A stretch of 64,000 nucleotides of DNA from Lactobacillus sp. YT155 (GTDB taxonomy: Bacteria > Bacillota > Bacilli > Lactobacillales > Lactobacillaceae), in NCBI RefSeq assembly GCF_030504545.1, contig NZ_JAUKWP010000003.1, positions 124,001-188,000 on the forward strand. The letters are read 5' to 3'. Below the pieces are notes generated by a model. That model saw only the letters and a list, made by a program, of their open reading frames with translations, was not told the DNA's origin and made no database searches. The position numbers and the translations under genes are program-made. Of the stretch, positions 46,987 through 54,913 are shown one piece after another. Each line of letters starts with the position of its first letter. The first letter of the stretch is position 1.

Positions 46987-49065
46987 GTGCCAGCAAAAAA
47001 TCTTGTTATTGTAGAGTCTCCAGCAAAAGCCAAAACAATTGAAAAATATCTAGGACGAAATTATCACGTTATCGCTAGTATCGGACATGTACGTGACTTG
47101 CCAAAAAGTCAGATGGGTGTTGATATTGAGCATAACTACGAACCTAAATATATTTCTATTCGCGGTAAGGGTCCGGTTATTAAAGATCTAAAAAAAGAAG
47201 CTAAAAAAGCCAAGAAAGTCTTTCTGGCAGCCGATCCGGATCGTGAAGGAGAAGCAATTGCTTGGCATGTTTCGCATCTTTTAGAATTAGATCCTAAAGG
47301 TAAAAATCGTGTAGTCTTTAACGAAATTACTAAAGATACTGTTAAAGAAGCTTTCAAAGAACCACGTGATATTGACATGAACTTAGTTGATGCACAACAA
47401 GCAAGACGTGTCTTGGATCGACTAGTTGGTTATTCAATTAGTCCTATCTTGTGGCAAAAAGTCAAAAAAGGACTTAGTGCCGGACGTGTTCAATCGATTG
47501 CTTTGAAACTAGTAATTGACCGCGAAAAAGAAATCAAAGCCTTTGTTCCTGAAGAATACTGGACTATCGATGCTAAGTTCAAACATAACAAATCAGCGTT
47601 CGATGCTAAATTCTATGGTGAAAATGGTAAGAAACTTCCATTAGAAGATAATGCAACTGTCCAATCAGTTCTCAAGAAGATTGATAAGAAAAAAGATTTT
47701 CTTGTCACTGATGTTCAAAAGAAAGAACGTCGACGTTCAGCTGCTGATCCTTTTACCACCAGTTCTCTACAACAAGAAGCTAACCGTAAACTCAACTTCA
47801 AGACTCGTAAGACAATGATGTTGGCACAACAACTATATGAAGGAATTAAGTTAGGCAAGGGTGAAGGAACAGTTGGTTTAATTACCTATATGCGTACTGA
47901 TTCCAAGCGTATTTCTTCAGTAGCTAAAGCTGATGCTGCTAATTTCATCGTTGATGAATATGGTGAAAAATATTCATCACACAAAGTAAAAAAAGTTAAG
48001 AATCAAGAAGGGGCACAAGACGCTCACGAAGCTATCCGTCCTTCATCAGTGTTTAGAACACCAGAAGCAGTTAAAGAATATCTAAGTCGTGATCAATATC
48101 GACTATATAACTTGATTTGGTCACGTTTCGTTGCTAGTCAAATGACACCGGCAGTATTTGATACAGTTACTGCAACAATTGAACAAAATGGTGTGACATT
48201 CAAAGCTAACGGAGCACAATTGAAATTTGCTGGATATCAAAAAGTTTACAAATCAAATGCAGAAGACGATGATAAAAACAAGAAGCTTCCCGATTTGAAG
48301 ACAAATGATACTGTTAAATTGGATTCAACTAATCCAGAACAACATTTCACTCAACCACCAGCACGTTATTCTGAAGCTTCACTAGTTAAGGCGTTAGAAG
48401 AAAACGGTGTTGGTCGTCCTTCAACATATGCTCCAACTATTGATACTATTCAAAGAAGATATTATGTAAAATTGAATGGTAAGAGTTTCGAGCCAACTGA
48501 AATGGGTGAAATCGTTGATGGTTTGATTGAGAAATACTTTCCAGACATCGTAAATATTGAATTTACAGCTAAATTAGAAGATCAGTTAGATGAAATTGAG
48601 GTTGGTGATGAAAACTGGGTTCAAGTTGTTGATGAGTATTACAAACCATTTGCAAAAGAATTAACTGTAGCTGAAAAAGAAATTGAAAAAGTTCAAATCA
48701 AAGATGAGCCAGCTGGTATCGATTGTGATATCTGTGGTGCTCCTATGGTTATCAAAATGGGACGTTTTGGTAAATTCTATGCATGTAGTCGTTTCCCAGA
48801 TTGTCGTAACACAATGGCAATTACTAAGGAAATAGGTGTAATTTGTCCTAAGTGTAAAGAAGGACAAGTCATTGAAAGAAAATCAAAACGTAACCGAATT
48901 TTCTATGGTTGTTCTCGTTATCCAGATTGTGATTTCGTAGATTGGAACAAACCAGTTGGTCGTGATTGTCCAAAAGATGGTCATTATCTAGTTGAAAAGA
49001 AAGTTAAAGGTGGCCGCCAAGTTATTTGTCCAAATGGTGACTATGAAGAAACAGTTCAAAAATAA
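46987..49065 (+). CDS. topA: DNA topoisomerase I
   Basis: This 692-residue type IA enzyme relaxes negative supercoils. It has an N-terminal Toprim domain ([32 protein letters not shown] near residue 79) and the active-site Tyr in [11 protein letters not shown] near residue 300. The C-terminus holds two full four-Cys zinc modules (CDICGAP and CSRFPDC; CPKCKEG and CSRYPDC) and a third with only two Cys (CPKDGHY and CPNGD), which probably no longer binds zinc. It starts at GTG with AGAGGA upstream. Confidence 0.97.
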   Translation: MPAKNLVIVESPAKAKTIEKYLGRNYHVIASIGHVRDLPKSQMGVDIEHNYEPKYISIRGKGPVIKDLKKEAKKAKKVFLAADPDREGEAIAWHVSHLLELDPKGKNRVVFNEITKDTVKEAFKEPRDIDMNLVDAQQARRVLDRLVGYSISPILWQKVKKGLSAGRVQSIALKLVIDREKEIKAFVPEEYWTIDAKFKHNKSAFDAKFYGENGKKLPLEDNATVQSVLKKIDKKKDFLVTDVQKKERRRSAADPFTTSSLQQEANRKLNFKTRKTMMLAQQLYEGIKLGKGEGTVGLITYMRTDSKRISSVAKADAANFIVDEYGEKYSSHKVKKVKNQEGAQDAHEAIRPSSVFRTPEAVKEYLSRDQYRLYNLIWSRFVASQMTPAVFDTVTATIEQNGVTFKANGAQLKFAGYQKVYKSNAEDDDKNKKLPDLKTNDTVKLDSTNPEQHFTQPPARYSEASLVKALEENGVGRPSTYAPTIDTIQRRYYVKLNGKSFEPTEMGEIVDGLIEKYFPDIVNIEFTAKLEDQLDEIEVGDENWVQVVDEYYKPFAKELTVAEKEIEKVQIKDEPAGIDCDICGAPMVIKMGRFGKFYACSRFPDCRNTMAITKEIGVICPKCKEGQVIERKSKRNRIFYGCSRYPDCDFVDWNKPVGRDCPKDGHYLVEKKVKGGRQVICPNGDYEETVQK

Positions 49066-49084
49066 AAATATTTAATAATCCATG

Positions 49085-49138
49085 AAACCTCTTGATACTT
49101 GTGGTAATCTAACAAGTAATCGGAGGTTTTTTATTTTG
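49085..49138 (+). terminator. topA terminator that carries the xerC SD and TTG start
   Basis: AAACCTC (49085-49091) pairs with GAGGTTT (49123-49129); the inner stem GAT-ACTTGT pairs with ACAAGT-(A)-ATC, around a 9-nt loop. The T-rich tail TTTTTTATTTT runs to 49137. GGAGG (49122-49126) is in the 3' arm and TTG (49136-49138) closes the tail, as in the dprA leader. Confidence 0.72.
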
Positions 49139-50032
49139 CAAAATATGATTGCCGAATTTTTAACTTACTTGGCGGCGGATCGTAATTATTCGCCAGAAAC
49201 AATTAAAGCCTACCAAGAAGACATAAATATTTTCGTTGAGTTTTTAAAAAATAACGGAAACATTCAAGAATTAAAAGACGTGTCAAATATTGAAATTGAT
49301 GATTACTTGGAATATATGGATCAAAAAAATTATTCAATTGACACTGTTCAAAGACGAATCTCGTCACTTAGATCGCTGTTTAAGTATCTACAACGAAATA
49401 ATCAAATAACTAGTGATCCTTTTGATTTAGTCCAACTAAAACGAAAAGGACGAAAATTACCACGATTTTTTTATCAAAAAGAAATCGATATTTTATTCAA
49501 AGCAGTTGAAGGAGAGGATCCTTTGACATTAAGAAATTCTGTCATTCTGGAATTACTCTATGGAACGGGAATGCGTGTTAGCGAATTATCTAACTTAACA
49601 ATCGAACAAATTGACTTAGATATGAACGTCATTCTGGTCCATGGTAAAGGGAATAAAGACCGTTACGTTCCGTTTGGTGAATACGCAAAAAAAGCAATTA
49701 TTAAGTATTTACAAAATGGTAGAGGGTTTTTAGTTGAAAAAAGCGAAAAAAGTAGTAATTTCTTACTTATCAACAATAAGGGAACGCAGTTGAGTTCCCG
49801 AGGAATTGAATATGTGCTTGATCAGCTAATTAAAAAAACTAGTTTGACAGCCGATATTCATCCTCATATGTTGAGACATTCTTTTGCAACTCACATGCTA
49901 GATAATGGGGCCGATTTACGAACTGTTCAAGAATTGCTGGGGCACAGTAGTTTATCGACAACTCAGATCTATACGCATGTAACCATGGAACATCTGCAAA
50001 AGGATTACCGAAACTTTTTTCCAAGATCTTAA
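49136..50032 (+). CDS. xerC: Tyrosine recombinase XerC
   Basis: This 298-residue partner of XerD has Arg in YGTGMRVSEL, Lys in GKGNKDRYVP, HMLRH and the nucleophile Tyr (about residue 279) in TTQIYTH. I chose TTG 49136 because GGAGG lies 9 nt upstream; ATG 49145 is a possible alternative. The in-frame ATG at 49082 has no SD and lies in the terminator. The place between topA and hslV is typical of xerC in Firmicutes (codV in Bacillus). Confidence 0.93.
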   Translation: MQNMIAEFLTYLAADRNYSPETIKAYQEDINIFVEFLKNNGNIQELKDVSNIEIDDYLEYMDQKNYSIDTVQRRISSLRSLFKYLQRNNQITSDPFDLVQLKRKGRKLPRFFYQKEIDILFKAVEGEDPLTLRNSVILELLYGTGMRVSELSNLTIEQIDLDMNVILVHGKGNKDRYVPFGEYAKKAIIKYLQNGRGFLVEKSEKSSNFLLINNKGTQLSSRGIEYVLDQLIKKTSLTADIHPHMLRHSFATHMLDNGADLRTVQELLGHSSLSTTQIYTHVTMEHLQKDYRNFFPRS

Positions 50033-50049
50033 AAATAGGAGAGAATTAA

Positions 50050-50571
50050 ATGACTACAATTTGTGCAGTTAAAAAGAATAATAAGACCGCAATTGCCGGT
50101 GATGGACAAGTTACGATGAGCGAAAAATTCATTATGAAAGGTTCAGCTCAAAAGGTCAGAAGAATTTATGATGACCAAGTAATTATTGGTTTTGCCGGTG
50201 GCGTTGCTGATGCCTTTACACTTCAAGAATGGCTTGAAGAAAAATTAAAAAGCTATTCCGGAAATCTCAAAAGAGCAGCAGTAGAATTAGCTCAAGATTG
50301 GCGTAAAGATCCTACTTTACAAAAACTTGAGGCACTATTAATTGCAATGGATAAAGACAATATCTTATTGATTTCTGGAAATGGTGAAGTGATTGAACCA
50401 GATGAAGATGTTATTGCCATTGGTTCAGGTGGCAATTTTGCTCAAGCAGCCGCCACTGCTATGATTAGACATACAGAAATGTCAGCTGAAGAAATTGCTA
50501 AAGAAGCAATTGAAGTTGCTTCAGGGATTGACGTTTATACAAATCAAAATATTATTACAGACAAATTTTAA
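50050..50571 (+). CDS. hslV: HslV/ClpQ peptidase subunit
   Basis: This 173-residue N-terminal-nucleophile protease forms the core of the HslUV proteasome-like complex. It starts MTTICAV, so the Thr at position 2 is the nucleophile after Met removal; the Bacillus CodW enzyme instead uses a Ser. [10 protein letters not shown] and [11 protein letters not shown] are family signatures. AGGAGAG precedes the ATG. It forms an operon with xerC and hslU. Confidence 0.95.
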   Translation: MTTICAVKKNNKTAIAGDGQVTMSEKFIMKGSAQKVRRIYDDQVIIGFAGGVADAFTLQEWLEEKLKSYSGNLKRAAVELAQDWRKDPTLQKLEALLIAMDKDNILLISGNGEVIEPDEDVIAIGSGGNFAQAAATAMIRHTEMSAEEIAKEAIEVASGIDVYTNQNIITDKF

Positions 50572-50585
50572 TAAAGGTGGAATAA

Positions 50586-51989
50586 ATGAACGAACAAAAA
50601 ACCCCCAAACAGATTGTTTCAGAATTAGATGAATATATTATTGGTCAAAAAGAGGCCAAAAAAGCCGTAGCGGTTGCTCTATATAACCGTTATCGTCGGA
50701 CTGAATTACCAGTTAGTCAACAACAAGATATTACGCCTAAGAATCTGATGATGATTGGGCCAACTGGTGTTGGTAAGACAGAAATTGCTCGTCGTTTAGC
50801 AAAAATCGTCAAAGCTCCTTTTATTAAGGTTGAGGCAACTAAGTTTACCGAAGTTGGATATGTTGGGCGTGATGTTGAATCAATGATTCGTGATTTAACT
50901 GATGTGGCTGTGCAGATGCAAGAAAGTGAAGAATTCAAGCTAGTTCGCTCGGAAGCAACACAACAAGCGGATAAGAAACTAGTGAAAATTTTGGCACCTG
51001 GAATTAAAAAAGAAGTTCGTCAGAACAATATGGCCGATATGATGAGTATGTTAAATAACTTGTCTAGCGGTCAGATGGGTGAAAATAACGAACCTGAAGA
51101 AGAAGTAACTCCAGAAATTGAAGATAAAAGAATCACTGTTAGTGAACAATTAAAAAAAGGTTTACTTGATGACCATGAAGTAACAATTCAATTGGAAGAG
51201 TCTTCCAAAGTCGGCCCTATGAATGACACCATGGGAACTATGGGTGTGGATATGAGCTCGATGTTAAGTAATATCATGCCTAAAAAGAAAGTTACTCGGA
51301 CTCTGCCTGTTAAGGAAGCTAGAGAGCTATTAATCACTGAAGAATCTAACAAAATCGTTAACCACGACAAGATTTATCAAAACGCCATTGATTTAGTTCA
51401 AAACAAGGGAATTATTTTCATTGATGAGTTTGATAAAATTGCCGCTGGGAACAAAAAGAATAGTGGCGAAGTATCTCGTGAAGGTGTTCAAAGAGATATT
51501 CTACCAATTGTTGAGGGTTCACAAGTTAATACTAAGTACGGTCCAGTCAATACTGATCATATTTTGTTTGTTGCTTCTGGTGCTTTTTCTGAAAGTAAAC
51601 CAAGTGACTTAATAGCTGAACTTCAGGGACGTTTTCCAATTCGTGTCGAACTTGAAGAATTAAGTGAAGAAGATTTTGTCAATATTTTAACTGTTCCAAA
51701 TAATGCCCTCGTTAAACAATATATGGCATTAATTAAAACTGACGGCATTAAATTAACTTTCACCAAAGAAGCTATTGAGGAGATTGCTAAGATTTCCTTT
51801 AGTTTAAACCGTGAAAATGAAAATATTGGTGCTCGTCGTCTTCACACCGTCTTAGAAAAACTATTGGAAGAAATTCTTTACGAAGCACCAGATATGCAAA
51901 TGGGTGAGATTACTATCACGCAAAAATATGTGGATGAACAAGTTGGGGAAATTGTGGCTGATAAAGATCTTTCAAAATATATTTTATAG
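50586..51989 (+). CDS. hslU: HslU/ClpY ATPase subunit
   Basis: This 467-residue AAA+ unfoldase feeds HslV. TPKQIVSELDEYIIGQKEAKKAVAVAL opens the protein; Walker A GPTGVGKTE lies near residue 59, the EVGYVGRDVESM pore loop near 90, and IIFIDEFDKI (Walker B) near 277. The I-domain (about 110-240) is acidic and Met-rich (MMSMLNNL). The SD is AAAGGTGG. It is adjacent to hslV as usual. Confidence 0.97.
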   Translation: MNEQKTPKQIVSELDEYIIGQKEAKKAVAVALYNRYRRTELPVSQQQDITPKNLMMIGPTGVGKTEIARRLAKIVKAPFIKVEATKFTEVGYVGRDVESMIRDLTDVAVQMQESEEFKLVRSEATQQADKKLVKILAPGIKKEVRQNNMADMMSMLNNLSSGQMGENNEPEEEVTPEIEDKRITVSEQLKKGLLDDHEVTIQLEESSKVGPMNDTMGTMGVDMSSMLSNIMPKKKVTRTLPVKEARELLITEESNKIVNHDKIYQNAIDLVQNKGIIFIDEFDKIAAGNKKNSGEVSREGVQRDILPIVEGSQVNTKYGPVNTDHILFVASGAFSESKPSDLIAELQGRFPIRVELEELSEEDFVNILTVPNNALVKQYMALIKTDGIKLTFTKEAIEEIAKISFSLNRENENIGARRLHTVLEKLLEEILYEAPDMQMGEITITQKYVDEQVGEIVADKDLSKYIL

Positions 51990-51998
51990 GAGAAAATA

Positions 51999-52880
51999 AT
52001 GGATACTGTAGTATTAGAGAACGAAGAATTAAAGGCAACAATTAACCTTGATGGAGCAGAAATTGTCAGTGTTAAAGACATTGCAACTGATACTGAATAC
52101 ATGTGGCAAGCTGATCCAGAAGTTTGGAAAAGACATGCTCCAGTTTTATTCCCCTTTGTCGGTAAGTTAAAAGACGACCAGTTCAGTTATGATGGACAAG
52201 ACTATTCAATGACTCAACACGGTTTTGCCCGTGATAAGAAATTTGAAGTTTCCGTTCAAGATAATAATTTTGTTTCTTTACTTCTAAAAAGTGATGCAGA
52301 TTCAATTAGAAAGTATCCATTTGAATTTGAATTCTATATTAATTACACTTTGCAACAGCGTTCAATATTAGTTAATTACCAAGTAATTAATCCTAAAAAT
52401 CAAGAATTATACTTCTCAGTTGGTGCACATCCTGGTTTCACTGTGCCATTAACAGGTGAAACTAAGTATGAAGATTACTATTTGGAACTGTCACCAGATG
52501 AAATTCGTTATCAAATACCTTTGATTAGTTCAAATATTGACCCTAAGAACCATTTTAAGACGAATACGTCTAAGTACCCAATTAACCATGAATTATTCAA
52601 AGATGATGCTTTAATTTTTGAATTAGAAGGATCAAATACAATTAGTATTAAAAGTGATAAAACAAACTATGGAATTAGTGTTTCCTCAGACAATGCGGAA
52701 TTTGTTGGTTTATGGTCAAGTTATCCAACTGAAGGTAACTTTGTCTGTATTGAACCTTGGTGGGGAACTGCCGATACCATTGATGCTAGTGGAAAGTTCG
52801 AAGAGAAATTTGCCATTAAACATTTAAGTAAACAAGATGATGAGTTTAATGCAAATTACACAATAACTTTTGATAAATAA
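51999..52880 (+). CDS. Aldose 1-epimerase family protein (LacX-like)
   Basis: This 293-residue protein has the galactose mutarotase-like beta-sandwich fold. VLFPFVGKLKDDQFSYDGQDYSMTQHGFARDKKF near residue 48 contains the conserved His and the N-terminal motif; SVGAHPGF near residue 141 provides the catalytic His, and EPWWGTAD the C-terminal signature. It is the LacX-like group (about 290 residues), shorter than GalM (about 340). The substrate is unknown. It follows hslU by 9 bp and ends at a bidirectional terminator. Confidence 0.85.
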   Translation: MDTVVLENEELKATINLDGAEIVSVKDIATDTEYMWQADPEVWKRHAPVLFPFVGKLKDDQFSYDGQDYSMTQHGFARDKKFEVSVQDNNFVSLLLKSDADSIRKYPFEFEFYINYTLQQRSILVNYQVINPKNQELYFSVGAHPGFTVPLTGETKYEDYYLELSPDEIRYQIPLISSNIDPKNHFKTNTSKYPINHELFKDDALIFELEGSNTISIKSDKTNYGISVSSDNAEFVGLWSSYPTEGNFVCIEPWWGTADTIDASGKFEEKFAIKHLSKQDDEFNANYTITFDK

Positions 52881-52905
52881 AAAAAGAGCCCTCAGGGCTC
52901 TTTTT
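52881..52905. terminator. Bidirectional terminator between convergent genes
   Basis: AAAAAGAGCCC pairs perfectly with GGGCTCTTTTT around TCA. A-run and T-run on either side let it work for both the epimerase gene and the SDR gene. Confidence 0.95.
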
Positions 52906-52906
52906 A

Positions 52907-53638
52907 TTATGATTCTTGGGCTGTGGTAGCAATATCAATTTCTCTAATATTAACTTCTTGTGGCATGTCATAGATGAACTTGACTGATTCAGCAACATGA
53001 ACTGGATTCAAGGTAATTCCACCCATGGATTCTTTCCAAGAATTATAGTCAGACAAGGCATTTTTGTCTGTGACATGAGTAAGTAACTCTGTTTCGGCAG
53101 CGCCGGGAGCAACAAGTGAAACGCGGACATTACTACTTGATACTTCGGTACGGATTGTTTCACTTAGTCCATGGACACCAAATTTAGAAGCTACATAGGC
53201 TGCATGGTCGGCAAAAGCCTTGAATCCAGCAATAGAGGACATATTAATAATAGTTCCGTGTTTTCTAGACTTCATACCATCTAAGACAATCTTAGTTCCG
53301 TTTAGAACACCCATGACGTTTGTATTCAACATTGTTTGCCATTCATTAGGGTCTTGAGTAATGACATTTCCTAATAACATAAGTCCGGCATTGTTTACTA
53401 ATAAGTCGGTCTTACCAAACTTGTCTTCAGCTTTTCTAATTGCTGACTCAAAGGAATTAAAATCTGTGACATCAACTTTTTCCACCATGACATTTTCAAA
53501 GTTCAAGGGAAGTTCTTTTATTTTTTCAACACGTCGTCCTAATAACAACATTGGATAACCATCTTTATTAAATAATTTGGCGATTTCCGCACCAAATCCC
53601 GAACTTGCACCTGTAATTACAACTAAACCTTTTTGCAT
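52907..53638 (-). CDS. Short-chain dehydrogenase/reductase (SDR)
   Basis: This 243-residue classical SDR has TGASSGFGAEIA near residue 8 (NAD(P) binding), NNAGLML near 81, MSSIAGF with the catalytic Ser near 132 and YVASKFG with Tyr-Lys near 147. The substrate cannot be told. It is read from the minus strand, divergent from the MerR regulator at 53709, and has an AAAGGAG SD. The divergent promoter has a 19-bp spacer, typical of MerR-controlled genes, so MerR is likely its activator. Confidence 0.88.
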   Translation of the reverse strand: MQKGLVVITGASSGFGAEIAKLFNKDGYPMLLLGRRVEKIKELPLNFENVMVEKVDVTDFNSFESAIRKAEDKFGKTDLLVNNAGLMLLGNVITQDPNEWQTMLNTNVMGVLNGTKIVLDGMKSRKHGTIINMSSIAGFKAFADHAAYVASKFGVHGLSETIRTEVSSSNVRVSLVAPGAAETELLTHVTDKNALSDYNSWKESMGGITLNPVHVAESVKFIYDMPQEVNIREIDIATTAQES

Positions 53639-53667
53639 TATTTTTGCTCCTTTTTTTAAATTATCTG

Positions 53668-53699
53668 TATAATAACAGTTAAACTTAACTTTAAGTCAA
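53668..53699. promoter_or_regulatory. Divergent MerR-type promoter and operator
   Basis: On the minus strand TTGACT (53694-53699) and TATTAT (53669-53674) are separated by 19 bp, longer than the sigma-A optimum, as in MerR-activated promoters. An inverted repeat ACTTAA-CT-TTAAGT (53683-53696) lies in the spacer and reaches the -35. On the plus strand the same AT box reads TATAAT (53668-53673) and may serve the merR gene. Confidence 0.65.
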
Positions 53700-53708
53700 G
53701 GAGAAAGT

Positions 53709-54173
53709 ATGAGTAATTATTCAATCGGTGAAGTTGCCAAAAAAACAGCGATGACACCATCCACAATTAGATATTATGAAAAAGAAGGACTGCTGCCGTT
53801 TGTTCAACGTGATACAGCATCTCGAAGAACTTTTAATGAAGTTGATTTAGGATTTTTGGAAGTTATTGATTGTATGAAAAAATCGGCCATTCCTGTTAAA
53901 GAGATAGCCGATTTTATGAATTTATGTGTTCAAGGTGATTCATCACTGGAACAAAGATTAGACTTTTTAACCGATCATGAGCAACAATTAGAAGAAAAAA
54001 TTGCTGAGCTTGAAGATAATTTAGATTTCTTAAGATGGAAAAAGTGGTATTATCAACGAGCCCTAGAAGCTGGAACTGAAGAAGCTAATTTCTTAAAAGA
54101 CTCTAGAGTAGTTGATCCGGAACTGAAAAAAGAATTCGAACGTGATGTCCTACATAGAAAATTGAAATATTGA
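53709..54173 (+). CDS. MerR family transcriptional regulator
   Basis: This 154-residue regulator has the N-terminal winged helix SIGEVAKKTAMTPSTIRYYEKEGLLPF, followed by a coiled-coil region (about 75-115) and a short C-terminus. It has no metal-binding Cys set (one Cys in the DCMKK segment near residue 58 and one in NLCVQ), so it belongs to the small-molecule or aldehyde-sensing type rather than the metal type. It probably controls the divergent SDR gene. AAGGAGA precedes the ATG. Confidence 0.9.
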   Translation: MSNYSIGEVAKKTAMTPSTIRYYEKEGLLPFVQRDTASRRTFNEVDLGFLEVIDCMKKSAIPVKEIADFMNLCVQGDSSLEQRLDFLTDHEQQLEEKIAELEDNLDFLRWKKWYYQRALEAGTEEANFLKDSRVVDPELKKEFERDVLHRKLKY

Positions 54174-54174
54174 G

Positions 54175-54801
54175 TTATTTCTTTTTATTTTTTAAGTAAT
54201 GAACTAATCCGAAATTAAGTGTATTTTCATTTCCTTTGACTAAACGCTTGATGTTTGGAATATGTCTAATAAAAATAAAAATAGTTACAACCACAGCCAC
54301 AGCTGAGAAAATTGGGTCATGGTACAAAAAACTAACCAATGATAAAATAGTTAAGGCTGTGAGACTTGAAATGCTGACGGTGCTGGTTAAAAGTACTAGA
54401 ATAATGAAAGTGGCAAATGCCCATAAGAATAGTTCTGGACTGTATGCTAGAAGAATTCCGGCACTGGTGGCAACAGCTTTTCCACCTTTAAAATGAATAA
54501 AGATAGAGAAGCAGTGACCAATGACTGCGGCAAAACCAACCAGTAGCATTAGATGACGATTGTTAATTCCAAAAAAGACTGGCATAAAAGAACCAAGTGT
54601 TCCTTTCAAGATATCAATAATCATTGTGATAATTGCTGCAGTAGGTCCAAGAACACGGTAAGCATTTGTTGTACCAACATTTTTACTGCCTAATTGTAAG
54701 ACATCTTTTTTGTAGAAAATTTTGCCAATTACATAGGCTGATGGGAATGAGCCAATAAGATATGATAAAATTATACTTATTGATATATTTAAGAAATTCA
54801 A
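54175..54801 (-). CDS. plsY: Acyl-phosphate:glycerol-3-phosphate acyltransferase PlsY
   Basis: This protein (208 residues from the start used here) makes lysophosphatidic acid at the membrane. It has about five hydrophobic segments; LGSKNVGTTNAYRVLG (near residue 37), HCFSIFIHFKGGKAVATSAG (near 99) and RHIPNIKRLVKGNE at the C-terminus are the three PlsY motifs. No ATG is available: candidates are TTG 54816, GTG 54810 and TTG 54801. I favour 54801, since GGTGA lies 5 nt before it and the N-terminus then fits the family length. It is divergent from parE. Confidence 0.9.
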   Translation of the reverse strand: MNFLNISISIILSYLIGSFPSAYVIGKIFYKKDVLQLGSKNVGTTNAYRVLGPTAAIITMIIDILKGTLGSFMPVFFGINNRHLMLLVGFAAVIGHCFSIFIHFKGGKAVATSAGILLAYSPELFLWAFATFIILVLLTSTVSISSLTALTILSLVSFLYHDPIFSAVAVVVTIFIFIRHIPNIKRLVKGNENTLNFGLVHYLKNKKK

Positions 54802-54834
54802 GATTTTCACCGTCAATTTATTTATTTACTTAAT

Positions 54835-54864
54835 TTGATTTGTAAGTATGCTATTCATTATAGA
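54835..54864 (+). promoter_or_regulatory. Candidate parE-parC promoter
   Basis: TTGATT (54835-54840) and TATAGA (54859-54864) are separated by 18 bp, 49 bp before the parE ATG. Confidence 0.5.
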
Positions 54865-54913
54865 ATAAATTGCGTAATTTTTGAAAGATTTTAAAAAGAA
54901 GGAATTATTTATT

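Noticed and set aside
49082-49135. xerC starting at ATG 49082
   Set aside because: No SD upstream, and the extra 18 codons are the topA terminator hairpin; TTG 49136 has GGAGG at 9 nt.
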